The position numbers were made by a program, and so were the translations under genes. The notes beneath the pieces are model-generated. The model saw only the letters and a program-made list of their open reading frames with translations, was not told where the DNA came from and made no database searches. This document shows positions 1 to 6,470 of a DNA stretch of 10,647 nucleotides, in pieces. Numbering within the stretch: the stretch's first letter is position 1; the number at the start of each line of letters is the position of its first letter. This DNA is from Candidatus Woykebacteria bacterium RBG_16_39_9b (GTDB taxonomy: Bacteria > Patescibacteriota > Microgenomatia > Woykebacterales > RBG-16-39-9b): contig MHCR01000006.1 of NCBI GenBank assembly GCA_001816695.1, forward strand, positions 8,211 through 18,857, given 5' to 3'.

Positions 1-390
1 GGTTGTAAAGATCGAAAACCTTGGGATTGGCAGTTTATATTTCTTCATAAACTCTCGCGACCAACTTTTGTCCCATTCTATTTGAGCAGCAAGTTTAGTC
101 GGTCCAAACGTAGCCACCTTCTTTTCAGAAAAAAAGTCAACGGCACCAGCCGCTAGTGGTTCGTCTTGAGCAACATCAACAATGTCAATTTTTTGGTCTA
201 GAATAATTTTCCAGATTAATGTTAAATCAGTCGATTTTATGTTGGGATAGGTTATGACTTTCTTTTTTTGTTGAAAGCCCATCAGCGCATTTCCTGGTAC
301 TACAAAAATCTTTTTTACGTTTGGGCTTTTTATGTAGGCCGAAAGTAAACAATGTTCTCGACCGCCCCCACCGATAATTAGTACCTTCAT
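1..390 (-). CDS. purD: Phosphoribosylamine-glycine ligase (GARS), N-terminal part, cut by window edge
   Basis: PurD joins phosphoribosylamine and glycine with ATP to make GAR, the second step of de novo purine synthesis; it is cytosolic. The visible 130 residues begin MKVLIIGGGGREHCL, the glycine-rich N-terminal motif of the family (usually GGGGREHAL). About residues 100-128 read FGPTKLAAQIEWDKSWSREF and then a KKYKLPIPRF segment, the classic PurD stretch leading into the ATP-grasp domain. One oddity: where most PurDs have VGPEAPL, this has DVAQDEPL, so it belongs to a divergent branch. The C-terminal ATP-grasp domain lies outside the window. The ATG overlaps the purN stop as ATGA, so the two genes form one minus-strand operon and translation is probably coupled. 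Identity is secure from sequence motifs; activity is inferred. Confidence 0.93.
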   Translation of the reverse strand, partial: MKVLIIGGGGREHCLLSAYIKSPNVKKIFVVPGNALMGFQQKKKVITYPNIKSTDLTLIWKIILDQKIDIVDVAQDEPLAAGAVDFFSEKKVATFGPTKLAAQIEWDKSWSREFMKKYKLPIPRFSIFTT

Positions 391-1067
391 TTTGAAAAAA
401 TCACTTTTCCACCCTTGATTATTAATTTCTCTTCAGAGAGTAGTGCTAAAGATTTTACCAGCATTTGATGTTCTTTTTTCTTTAATCTAGAATATAACGA
501 TTCAACGGTATCATTTGGTTGTATTTTTTCAAATGTCCGTTCGATAACTGGTCCCCAGTCCACATTTTCAGTAACTACGTGAAGAGTTGAACCTGCATAA
601 GAACAGCCACTCTCTAAAAATTGTTTTATCGCGTTGTCGGTGTGGATGCCTTCATTTGAAAAAGCAGCCAGACCGTCAGGGAAATAGACAACACCGCCTT
701 TTTTATCTGGTATTAAGCCGGGATGTAAGTTGATAGTGAGAGGAAACTTTTTAACGAACTCTTGCGTTAAAATCAAAATCCAACCGGCTAAGACCACAAT
801 ATCCGGGTTATATTTTTTCGCTAGTAGACCCGCTAGATCTTTTGAGTATGCTGCTCGGCTTTTGCCAGAATCTTTGTAAGGTTTCCAAGGAAAAATCTCT
901 GTAGGTATATTTTCTTTTTGGGCCCTTTCTAATCCAAAAGCATTGGTGGAATTGCTTACCACCACAACTATTTTGCCTTTTATTTTGCCAGCCTTACAAG
1001 CATCTACAATTGCTTGCAAGTTAGTTCCTGTTCCCTTGTTTGAAATCAAACAGGCAATCTTCTTCAC
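387..1067 (-). CDS. purN: Phosphoribosylglycinamide formyltransferase (GART)
   Basis: PurN transfers a formyl group from 10-formyl-THF to GAR, the step after PurD. I start it at the GTG at 1067 (226 aa), giving VKKIACLISNKGTGTNLQAI, because PurN proteins begin within a few residues of this strand. An in-frame ATG at 1109 adds 14 unrelated residues and lies upstream of the likely transcription start. Catalytic residues are visible: Asn113 and His115 in INLHPGL and Asp170 in ENVDWGPVI. The glycine loop is KGTGTN rather than the enterobacterial GNGSN, and a longer loop follows HPGL (KKGGVVYFPDGLAAF), as in divergent PurNs. No Shine-Dalgarno precedes the GTG. The stop overlaps purD by ATGA. Family call is firm; the exact start is moderately sure. 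Confidence 0.9.
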   Translation of the reverse strand: MKKIACLISNKGTGTNLQAIVDACKAGKIKGKIVVVVSNSTNAFGLERAQKENIPTEIFPWKPYKDSGKSRAAYSKDLAGLLAKKYNPDIVVLAGWILILTQEFVKKFPLTINLHPGLIPDKKGGVVYFPDGLAAFSNEGIHTDNAIKQFLESGCSYAGSTLHVVTENVDWGPVIERTFEKIQPNDTVESLYSRLKKKEHQMLVKSLALLSEEKLIIKGGKVIFSK

Positions 1068-1100
1068 TGTGTTAATTGTTAGGCAGGGATGATTGAGTAG

Positions 1101-1129
1101 ATTATACATGCCATATCGAAACTTTTAAA
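1101..1129 (-). promoter_or_regulatory. Promoter of purN-purD
   Basis: On the minus strand a perfect -10 TATAAT lies at 1106-1101, with TTTAAA (4 of 6 matches to TTGACA) at 1129-1124, spacer 17. The expected transcription start near 1094 lies downstream of the ATG at 1109 and about 27 nt before the GTG at 1067, which supports the GTG start. Inferred from sequence only. Confidence 0.5.
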
Positions 1130-1132
1130 TAA

Positions 1133-1162
1133 TTGATTTTTGTTGACAGCTTCTGTTAGAAT
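1133..1162 (+). promoter_or_regulatory. Promoter of the rpsB-tsf-frr-rseP operon
   Basis: TAGAAT at 1157-1162 carries an extended TG element (TGTTAGAAT). TTGATT at 1133-1138 sits 18 nt upstream as a fair -35. A perfect TTGACA at 1143-1148 is only 8 nt from this -10 and 24 nt from a second -10-like TAATAC at 1173-1178, so it does not fit either at normal spacing. The same TGTTAGAATC string recurs ahead of proS. Divergent from the purN promoter, with overlapping DNA. Confidence 0.55.
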
Positions 1163-1181
1163 CAAACCTTGCTAATACGCA

Positions 1182-1230
1182 CCACCCTCAGTATTATTCC
1201 TGTCTCGGATTATCCGGGATTTTAGGGTGG
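1182..1230 (+). promoter_or_regulatory. Nested hairpin in the rpsB 5' leader, possible S2 autoregulatory element
   Basis: CCACCCT (1182-1188) pairs perfectly with AGGGTGG (1224-1230). Inside it, 1202-1209 pairs with 1213-1220 (8 pairs including two G-U, loop TTA). The outer stem ends 7 nt before the AAGGA ribosome site of rpsB. S2 represses its own mRNA through a leader structure in Escherichia coli; that this leader does the same is inference from position and pairing. Confidence 0.45.
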
Positions 1231-1247
1231 GAGGATTAAGGAAAATT

Positions 1248-2000
1248 ATGAGTAAAACCCCAGGAATTAAAGATCTTCTTGAAGCCGGAGCGCATTTTGG
1301 ACATCAAAGTCGGCGTTGGAACCCAAAGATGGCTTCATATATTTTTACAGATCGCGAAGGAATTCATATTATTGATCTTGAGAAAACCGAAAAGAAACTT
1401 GAACAAGCTTGCAATTTTATAAAAGAAGTGGCTAGTAAAGGTGGAGCAGTAATATTTTTGTCAACCAAAAGGCAAGCCCAGGAGATTATTAAGAGAGAAG
1501 CAAGTAGAGTTGATACAATGTATTTGACTCATCGATGGTTGGGGGGCCTCTTAACTAACTTTAGCTCTGTTAAAAAAACAATTGACAAACTCCCGGCACT
1601 GGAAAAAAGGTTGGAAGAAGCAAAAGAAGAGGGTCTAACTAAAAGAGAACAACTCTTGATATCCCGGGAAATTGCTAAGTTAGAAAAAAATATTGGTGGG
1701 ATACGCGGTCTTGAGAAGTTGCCAGAAGCAATCTTCATAGTAGACTCTAGAAAAGAAGAAATCGCTGTTCGTGAAGCAAATAAGACAGGAGTGCCTGTTG
1801 TTGCTATTGTTGATACCAACGCAGATCCAACCAAAGTAGAGTATCCTATACCAGCAAATGATGATGCAATAAAAGCGATTTCGCTTCTAGTTAAAACAAT
1901 TGCTGATGCTTTTGAAGAGGGTAGGAGAATGTGGGAAAAGAAGGCGGTGAGCATTGCGAAAAAAGAGGCTCAAGAAGCAAAGGAGAAAGTAAAAGTTTAA
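1248..2000 (+). CDS. rpsB: Small ribosomal subunit protein S2 (uS2)
   Basis: S2 is a late-assembling protein of the 30S head-body junction, needed for mRNA binding. The 250-aa product starts MSKTPGIKDLLEAGAHFGHQ and holds the family signatures: SRRWNPKM and YIFTDREGIHIIDLEKT near the N-terminus, HRWLGGLLTNF in the middle, then KNIGGIRGLEKLPEAIFIVD and VDTNADPTKVEYPIPANDD. Length is normal. I chose ATG 1248 over the GTG at 1227 because S2 proteins start at this methionine and AAGGA (1238-1242) is 5 nt upstream; the GTG falls inside the leader stem. The C-terminal tail is lysine/alanine rich. The stop touches the tsf ATG with no gap, the conserved rpsB-tsf order of bacteria. Confidence 0.97.
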   Translation: MSKTPGIKDLLEAGAHFGHQSRRWNPKMASYIFTDREGIHIIDLEKTEKKLEQACNFIKEVASKGGAVIFLSTKRQAQEIIKREASRVDTMYLTHRWLGGLLTNFSSVKKTIDKLPALEKRLEEAKEEGLTKREQLLISREIAKLEKNIGGIRGLEKLPEAIFIVDSRKEEIAVREANKTGVPVVAIVDTNADPTKVEYPIPANDDAIKAISLLVKTIADAFEEGRRMWEKKAVSIAKKEAQEAKEKVKV

Positions 2001-2459
2001 ATGGATATCAGTGCTGAACAGGTGAAAAAATTAAGAAATGAAACCGGCGCACCTGTTATGGATGTGAGACGTGCTTTAATTGAAGCAAAAGGAAATACCG
2101 CTTCGGCAAAAGAAATACTTAAGGCCAAGGGTTTGGAAGCTGTGGCAAAAAAATCTGAGCGGCAGACCACCCAAGGAATTATTGAAACATATATCCATTC
2201 AGGCGGCAGAGTTGGTGCTATTGTGCACCTTGCTTGTGAGACAGATTTTGTAGCTAAAACTAGCGAGTTTAAAAGTCTTGCTCGGGAGATTGCTATGCAA
2301 GTGGCGGCAATGAACCCAGAAAATGTCGAAGAACTTTTGCAGCAGGAATATATCAGAGATCCCGCCAAGAAAATTAAGGAGTTGATAAGTGAGACTGCTG
2401 CCAAAACTGGCGAAAATATTCAGGTCAAACGTGTTACTAGATTTTCCTTGAACGATTAA
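2001..2459 (+). CDS. tsf: Elongation factor Ts, very short form
   Basis: EF-Ts is the guanine nucleotide exchange factor for EF-Tu. At 152 aa it is much shorter than the about 280 aa Escherichia coli form and shorter than the about 196 aa Thermus form. Residues 1-45 are the UBA-like EF-Tu binding domain (RNETGAPVMDVRRALIEAKG), and the nucleotide-exchange signature TDFVAKT is at 81-87. What follows is one compact core subdomain ending with IQVKRVTRFSLND, so the second core repeat and coiled-coil are missing. No frameshift or internal stop suggests decay, so the short form looks native. It starts directly after the rpsB stop; AAAGGAG at 1979-1985 is rather far upstream, so coupled translation is likely. 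Confidence 0.94.
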   Translation: MDISAEQVKKLRNETGAPVMDVRRALIEAKGNTASAKEILKAKGLEAVAKKSERQTTQGIIETYIHSGGRVGAIVHLACETDFVAKTSEFKSLAREIAMQVAAMNPENVEELLQQEYIRDPAKKIKELISETAAKTGENIQVKRVTRFSLND

Positions 2460-2469
2460 ACGAAAGCTG

Positions 2470-3024
2470 ATGGAAGCAAGCTTATCCAATATAAAAGAAA
2501 GAATGGCAAAGGCTCTTGAACACCTCAAGCAAGAGTTATCTGCAATTAGAGGTGGGCGGGCGAACCCGTCTATAATTGAAAATATTAAAGTGGAAGCTTA
2601 TGGATCTCAGATGGATTTACGCGATGTGGGATCGATAAGTGCACAAGATGCTTCTTTACTAGTAGTGAGCGTTTGGGATCCATCTAACGTTGATGCAGTA
2701 ATAAAAGCGATTCGCGACTCTAATAGAGGGTTAAATCCAGTGGCAGATGGTAGTGCAGTTAGAATTCCACTGCCTCCTTTGACCGAAGAGAGAAGAAAAG
2801 AACTTGTGCGTACTGTTCATGACAAAGCAGAAAGTGCAAGAGTTGCAATTAGGAACGTCCGTAGAGAGGCAATTGAGGATCTTGAAAGACAAAAAGAGTC
2901 AAAAGAGATTTCAGAGGACGATCTTTTTAGAGGCAAGGAAGACATCCAAAAAATCACGGATAGTATTTCTTCAGAACTTGAGCTATTTGTCAAAGCCAAG
3001 GAGGAGGAAATCATTAAAATATGA
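2470..3024 (+). CDS. frr: Ribosome recycling factor
   Basis: RRF splits the post-termination ribosome together with EF-G. The 184-aa length is typical. The N-terminal helix carries MAKALEHLKQELSAIRGGRANPSII; residues about 96-112 read VRIPLPPLTEERRKELVR, the strongest family signature; the C-terminus is the charged three-helix bundle. It lies 10 nt after tsf. In most bacteria pyrH sits between tsf and frr, but here it is absent. No strong Shine-Dalgarno is seen (only GAAAG), so translation probably depends on coupling. The TGA stop overlaps the rseP ATG. Confidence 0.96.
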   Translation: MEASLSNIKERMAKALEHLKQELSAIRGGRANPSIIENIKVEAYGSQMDLRDVGSISAQDASLLVVSVWDPSNVDAVIKAIRDSNRGLNPVADGSAVRIPLPPLTEERRKELVRTVHDKAESARVAIRNVRREAIEDLERQKESKEISEDDLFRGKEDIQKITDSISSELELFVKAKEEEIIKI

Positions 3025-4145
3025 TTTTTGTAGCAATTTTAATCGGGATTTTAATTCTTGGTATATTGGTTTTTGTTCATGAAGCTGGTCATTTTATTGC
3101 CGCTAAAATCTTTGGAGTGAAGGTGGAGGAGTTTGGTTTTGGTTTTCCACCAAGGATTTGGGGAAAAAGAAAAGGAGAGACCACCTATTCAATAAATGCG
3201 ATACCAGCAGGAGGCTTTGTTAATCTTTTGGGAGAAGTAGGAGATCAAGGGCCAAGAAGTTTTGCGGCTAAACCCTCTTGGATACGGGCTCTAATTGTTT
3301 CAGCTGGCGTCATTGTTAACCTTCTTTTAGCCGTTATAATATTCACAATTTTGTTATGGTTCACTTCCTTTAAGACTAATTTTAATCTGATAGTCGACAA
3401 TAAATTTCCTTTTGGTAATCAAGAAAATTTTATATTGATTGCAAAAGTAGATCCTGGGTCGCCTGCAGAAAAAGCCGGTATTGAGCCCGGAGATAAAATT
3501 GTGTTAGCTAACGGACAACGGTTTGACAGTATAGCCTCCTTTAAAGAATTTATAGATAGTAGTTTGGGTAACAAAATTACTCTTAAATTAGATAACGTGA
3601 CCACAAACGAAGAAAAAGAAGTTGGTGTTGTTCCTAGAGTTCATCCGCCAGCGGGGCAAGGGTCGCTTGGTGTTGTTTTTGCCGGAAGAGGGTTGGTGGC
3701 AACAGTTTCATATCGATCACTCTCCGAGAAAGTATTTTCTGGCTTTTTACACGCAGGAAACATGCTTCAATATCAATTTGTGGTTATTGGTTCTTTAGTT
3801 GGCCGTTCGATTGAAGAAGGAACACCCGAGCCTGTTGCGGAACAAGTTTCTGGGCCTATTGGGATTGTTGCTCTTATTAGTGTGATAGTAGGTGCAGGTG
3901 GAATTGCGGCGATTGAATCTTTGGTAACAGTGATAGCACTTCTTAGCCTGGTTTTGGCTGTTGTCAATATATTACCAATTCCGGCTCTCGATGGCGGCAG
4001 GTTGGCTTTTATCGTAGTTGAGGCTATCACAAGAAGGAAGGTAAATCCTGCGATCGAACGGGCTATTCATTTGGTTGGTTTTATTGTTATTATCGTCCTG
4101 TTCTTATTGGTCAGCTATAACGACATAATCAAAATATTCGGTTAG
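3021..4145 (+). CDS. rseP: Site-2 intramembrane zinc metalloprotease, RseP/RasP family
   Basis: A membrane protease that cuts transmembrane segments of substrates such as anti-sigma factors or remnant signal peptides. The zinc site HEAGH is at residues 20-24 in the first membrane helix. A GGFVNLLGE segment follows at 64-72, as in RseP. A second hydrophobic stretch spans about 88-114, one PDZ domain about 137-205 (VDPGSPAEKAGIEPGDKI), a third helix about 280-320, and the third zinc ligand lies in LPIPALDGGRL (LDG at 323-325), with a final helix near 348-369. At 374 aa with one PDZ it resembles the Gram-positive RasP type. It overlaps frr by ATGA. Family certain; the substrate is unknown, and no sigma/anti-sigma pair is in view. 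Confidence 0.94.
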   Translation: MIFVAILIGILILGILVFVHEAGHFIAAKIFGVKVEEFGFGFPPRIWGKRKGETTYSINAIPAGGFVNLLGEVGDQGPRSFAAKPSWIRALIVSAGVIVNLLLAVIIFTILLWFTSFKTNFNLIVDNKFPFGNQENFILIAKVDPGSPAEKAGIEPGDKIVLANGQRFDSIASFKEFIDSSLGNKITLKLDNVTTNEEKEVGVVPRVHPPAGQGSLGVVFAGRGLVATVSYRSLSEKVFSGFLHAGNMLQYQFVVIGSLVGRSIEEGTPEPVAEQVSGPIGIVALISVIVGAGGIAAIESLVTVIALLSLVLAVVNILPIPALDGGRLAFIVVEAITRRKVNPAIERAIHLVGFIVIIVLFLLVSYNDIIKIFG

Positions 4146-4150
4146 TTGAC

Positions 4151-4159
4151 TGTTAGAAT
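4151..4159 (+). promoter_or_regulatory. Extended -10 promoter of proS
   Basis: TGTTAGAAT matches an extended -10 (TGN-TATAAT type) and repeats the string found before rpsB. No -35 stands at 17 nt; TTGAC sits directly upstream, too close to serve. Expected start near 4166, giving a leader of about 16 nt to the ATG at 4182. proS may also be read through from rseP, since no terminator intervenes. Confidence 0.4.
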
Positions 4160-4181
4160 CTTTACTATTAAACTAGGCTCT

Positions 4182-5411
4182 ATGCGCTACAGCAAACTTT
4201 TTGGTAAAAGCCTGCGAGCAGCTCCAAAAGAAGCTGAAAGCATCTCTCATAAACTACTATCTAAAGGTGGTTTTATTGACCAATTGGCAGCAGGTGTTTA
4301 CACATTTCTTCCTTTGGGATGGCAGGTTCACTCAAAAATTGCCAACATTATACGAAGCGAGATGAACGCAATTGATGGTCAGGAATTTTCAATGCCGGTC
4401 CTAGCACCAAAAGCCCTTTGGCAAGAAACAAATCGTTGGAAAACAATCGATCCTCCTCTTTTTGTAACAACCGATCGCCATAATAAAGAATACGCTCTTG
4501 GCCCAACCCACGAAGAAGTAATAACGGATCTAACCCGACGTTTTGTCAAAAGCTATAAAGATTTACCGTTTGCCGCCTATCAAATTCAAGATAAATTCCG
4601 CAACGAGCTGCGCGCTACCGGAGGCTTGCTGCGTACTCGCGAGTTTTTCATGAAAGATCTTTATTCATTTCACGAAAACGAAGCCGATTTTAAAGACTAT
4701 TTTAAAAAAGTGATCGAAGCATATACAAAAATTTTTGATAAGTTAGGACTTAGGATTCTTGTTAGCCAAGCTTCAGGGGGAAGTATCGGTGGAGATACTA
4801 CCTACGAATTCCAGGTTCCGGCGTCTGTTGGAGAAGATATAGTTATTTTCTGTAAAGCCTGTGGTTACGCTATAAACAAACAGTTTGCCGAGGGAAAAAA
4901 TGTTAAAAACACTTGCCCAGAATGTAAAGAGAAACTTTCTGAAACAAACGCGATTGAGGCTGGGCAAGTTTTTTCCTTAGGAACAAAATATTCAAAAGGT
5001 ATGGGCGCTACTTTTGTGGACAAAAATGGAAAAGAAAGACCGATCATTATGGGTTGCTATGGTATAGGTATTGGTCGCCTTATGGCCACAATCGTGGAAG
5101 TTTCACACGATGAAAAAGGGATTATTTGGCCAGAAAACGTCTCTCCGTATCAAATTCATTTAATTTCGATTGGGAGTGATAAGAATGTTGCGAGAAAAGC
5201 AGACGAAATTTATGCGGAATTGATCAAAAAAGGCGTCGAGGTTTTGTTTGATGATAGGGAAGAAAGTCCCGGTGTGAAACTAGCCGATGTAGACTTACTT
5301 GGAATTCCACAGCGTTGGGTTGTTAGTGAAAACACTCTCAAACAAGATTCAATCGAGGTAAAGAAACGAGGCGAAAAAGCCGCTAAATTAGTTAAAATCT
5401 CTACCCTTTAA
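4182..5411 (+). CDS. proS: Prolyl-tRNA synthetase, short bacterial-type form with zinc ribbon in place of editing insertion
   Basis: A class II synthetase that charges tRNA-Pro. I start at ATG 4182 (409 aa); a TTG at 4146 would add 12 residues lying over the -10 element. Class II motif 1 is around 34-75, motif 2 is FRNE (139-142) with RTREFFMKD (151-159), and motif 3 is GCYGIGIGRL (291-300). The anticodon-binding domain covers about 322-409 (DDREESPGVKLADVDLLGIP). Typical bacterial ProRS is about 570 aa because a roughly 180-aa editing domain lies between motifs 2 and 3. Here that place holds only 60 or so residues with CKAC (224-227) and CPEC (245-248), a likely zinc ribbon. So cis-editing of Ala-tRNA-Pro should be absent. 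No clear Shine-Dalgarno. Confidence 0.94.
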   Translation: MRYSKLFGKSLRAAPKEAESISHKLLSKGGFIDQLAAGVYTFLPLGWQVHSKIANIIRSEMNAIDGQEFSMPVLAPKALWQETNRWKTIDPPLFVTTDRHNKEYALGPTHEEVITDLTRRFVKSYKDLPFAAYQIQDKFRNELRATGGLLRTREFFMKDLYSFHENEADFKDYFKKVIEAYTKIFDKLGLRILVSQASGGSIGGDTTYEFQVPASVGEDIVIFCKACGYAINKQFAEGKNVKNTCPECKEKLSETNAIEAGQVFSLGTKYSKGMGATFVDKNGKERPIIMGCYGIGIGRLMATIVEVSHDEKGIIWPENVSPYQIHLISIGSDKNVARKADEIYAELIKKGVEVLFDDREESPGVKLADVDLLGIPQRWVVSENTLKQDSIEVKKRGEKAAKLVKISTL

Positions 5412-5414
5412 ACC

Positions 5415-5438
5415 CCACTACTTAAATTCCACTACTTA
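5415..5438 (+). repeat. Short direct repeat between proS and the histidine phosphatase gene
   Basis: CCACTACTTA occurs at 5415-5424 and again at 5429-5438, a 14-nt period, just before the -35 box at 5440. No hairpin or T-run is present, so no terminator is seen after proS. It may be a chance duplication or an upstream binding site. Confidence 0.45.
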
Positions 5439-5439
5439 T

Positions 5440-5468
5440 TTGCCCGATTCACTATTTAGCAGTAGAAT
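5440..5468 (+). promoter_or_regulatory. Promoter of the histidine phosphatase gene, TTTGCCC class
   Basis: TTGCCC at 5440-5445, 17-nt spacer, TAGAAT at 5463-5468 with a partial extended element (AG rather than TG upstream). The ATG follows at 5477, so the transcript should start at or 1-2 nt before the start codon. One of five promoters with this -35 in the window. Confidence 0.7.
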
Positions 5469-5476
5469 TTTGATCA

Positions 5477-6070
5477 ATGAAAACAATTTATTTAGTTCGG
5501 CATGGCGAAGCTCTAGATGACATAGAAGATCGATATGGTGGTTGGAGCGACGATCCTCTGACTGAGAAGGGTAGAGAAACCGCAGAGCAGCTTGCAGGGA
5601 AAATTATTAGATTATCTCCCAAACCAACCAAAATTTATTCAAGCCCTTTCAAACGAGCTTTTGAAACAGCGGAAATTATTGGCGATAAACTAGGATTAAA
5701 GCCGGTTTCAGTGGGAAATCTAAAAGAAAGAAACCGCTACGGAATTTTAACCTCAATGACGAAAACTGAAGCAAAAACCGCTTATCCGCAGATGGTTCAA
5801 CAAGTTGAAAATTATATGGAAACGATCCAAGGCGCAGAAACTTACGAACATTATCGTGATAGAGTATTGAGAGCAGTCAACGAAATAGTTAAAGAGAGTA
5901 AAGAAAACACCCTAATTGTTTGTCATGGTGGAACTTTTAGGATTGTAATGTGGAAACTTCTTAGAAAACCGGACTACGAAAGAGCAGACCTAAATGCAAT
6001 TCTTACTATCGAGGAAAATAACGGCAGATTGGCATTAAAAAACTCGGAAGGCCTCATCTTCAAATCATAA
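5477..6070 (+). CDS. Histidine phosphatase superfamily protein (phosphoglycerate mutase-like)
   Basis: The 197-aa product opens MKTIYLVRHGEALDD: Arg8 and His9 form the RHG phosphohistidine motif. SSPFKRAFETAEII (55-68) supplies the second phosphate-binding arginine (Arg60), ERNRYG around Glu84 the acid/base region, and VCHGG the second catalytic histidine (His150). This is branch 1 of the superfamily. Substrate cannot be read from sequence: 2,3-independent mutase-like, alpha-ribazole phosphatase-like and general sugar phosphatase roles all share these motifs, and no neighbouring pathway decides. The ATG lies about 9 nt after the -10 with no ribosome-binding site, so the mRNA is predicted leaderless or nearly so. 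It ends with TAA directly against the next promoter box. Confidence 0.9.
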   Translation: MKTIYLVRHGEALDDIEDRYGGWSDDPLTEKGRETAEQLAGKIIRLSPKPTKIYSSPFKRAFETAEIIGDKLGLKPVSVGNLKERNRYGILTSMTKTEAKTAYPQMVQQVENYMETIQGAETYEHYRDRVLRAVNEIVKESKENTLIVCHGGTFRIVMWKLLRKPDYERADLNAILTIEENNGRLALKNSEGLIFKS

Positions 6071-6071
6071 T

Positions 6072-6100
6072 TTGCCCGCTTCTTTTCAACGTGCTAAAAT
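6072..6100 (+). promoter_or_regulatory. Promoter of the 93-aa acidic protein gene, TTTGCCC class
   Basis: TTGCCC at 6072-6077, spacer 17, extended TGC plus TAAAAT at 6095-6100. The box begins right after the TAA of the upstream gene. Expected start about 6107, leaving a leader of about 28 nt that contains a strong Shine-Dalgarno. Confidence 0.75.
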
Positions 6101-6116
6101 CTTCAAACCCTCAAAG

Positions 6117-6124
6117 AAAGGAGG
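6117..6124 (+). promoter_or_regulatory. Strong ribosome-binding site that fixes the start at 6135
   Basis: AAAGGAGG, nearly a full anti-SD match, lies 10 nt before ATG 6135. It decides against an upstream in-frame TTG at 6072, which is itself part of the -35 box. Confidence 0.8.
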
Positions 6125-6134
6125 AACAAGAGAG

Positions 6135-6416
6135 ATGTTTAGGGTTATCAAGGTAACCAACCGGGAACTGGAGGAAAACACCGCTGAGGGGGTCAGAAAA
6201 ATGCTCCAAGTAAAATTTAATCTACAGGTCTCTTCAGTGGTTGGTCTCAGTTTGTGGGAGGAGGCGGAAAGTCGGTACAATGCTCCTGCTATCTCCGAAG
6301 ATGAGGATAAAGATTTCCTTGAGTTAGATTTCAATCCAAACTGTTTGGTGGAAGTCTACCTGCCAGATTGGGAGGGACCGGAAGATTTGTATCTCGCTGC
6401 AGTATCAGGTCTTTAG
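6135..6416 (+). CDS. Small acidic protein of unknown function (93 aa)
   Basis: I do not recognise this protein. It starts MFRVIKVTNRELEENTAEGV and has no signal peptide or membrane segment, so it should be cytosolic. By my count it has 19 Asp/Glu against 8 Lys/Arg; an acidic cluster lies at 54-65 (SEDEDKDFLELD). The N-terminal third alternates like a beta strand plus amphipathic helix, and the end has LVEVYLPDWEGPEDLY. One cysteine (Cys70) excludes a zinc finger. It stands alone between its own promoter, strong ribosome site and a weak terminator, unlike the coupled enzyme genes around it, so it is probably well expressed. A nucleic-acid mimic or a protein-binding role is possible for such acidity but is speculation. 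Confidence 0.75.
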   Translation: MFRVIKVTNRELEENTAEGVRKMLQVKFNLQVSSVVGLSLWEEAESRYNAPAISEDEDKDFLELDFNPNCLVEVYLPDWEGPEDLYLAAVSGL

Positions 6417-6433
6417 GAGAGAGACCCCTTTTT
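6408..6433 (+). terminator. Weak intrinsic terminator after the acidic protein gene
   Basis: GGTCT (6408-6412) pairs with AGACC (6422-6426) across a 9-nt loop that includes the TAG stop; a T-run follows at 6429-6433. The stem is only five pairs, so termination would be partial. It runs straight into the next promoter at 6436. Confidence 0.4.
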
Positions 6434-6435
6434 AT

Positions 6436-6464
6436 TTGCTCGCTTCTTTTTCTTAGTGTAGAAT
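6436..6464 (+). promoter_or_regulatory. Promoter of the flavin-protein/SDR/CsaA operon, TTTGCTC class
   Basis: TTGCTC at 6436-6441, spacer 17, TAGAAT at 6459-6464. GTG at 6471 begins 7 nt after the -10, exactly where transcription should start, so the mRNA is predicted to be truly leaderless. Confidence 0.75.
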
Positions 6465-6470
6465 CATTTT

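Noticed and set aside
1143..1148. Perfect TTGACA as the rpsB -35
   Set aside because: It is 8 nt from TAGAAT and 24 nt from TAATAC, outside the usable 16-19 nt range, so TTGATT at 1133 was preferred.
1529..1954. Long minus-strand open frame inside rpsB (141 codons)
   Set aside because: Lies wholly antisense to a certain ribosomal protein gene, is serine/isoleucine-rich with no motif, and has no ribosome site.
5412..5476. CRISPR-like or tRNA-like element between proS and the phosphatase gene
   Set aside because: Only a 10-bp direct repeat in two copies; no cloverleaf and no further repeats.
6072..6134. N-terminal extension of the acidic protein from TTG 6072
   Set aside because: It covers the promoter itself; the strong ribosome site at 6117-6124 supports ATG 6135.
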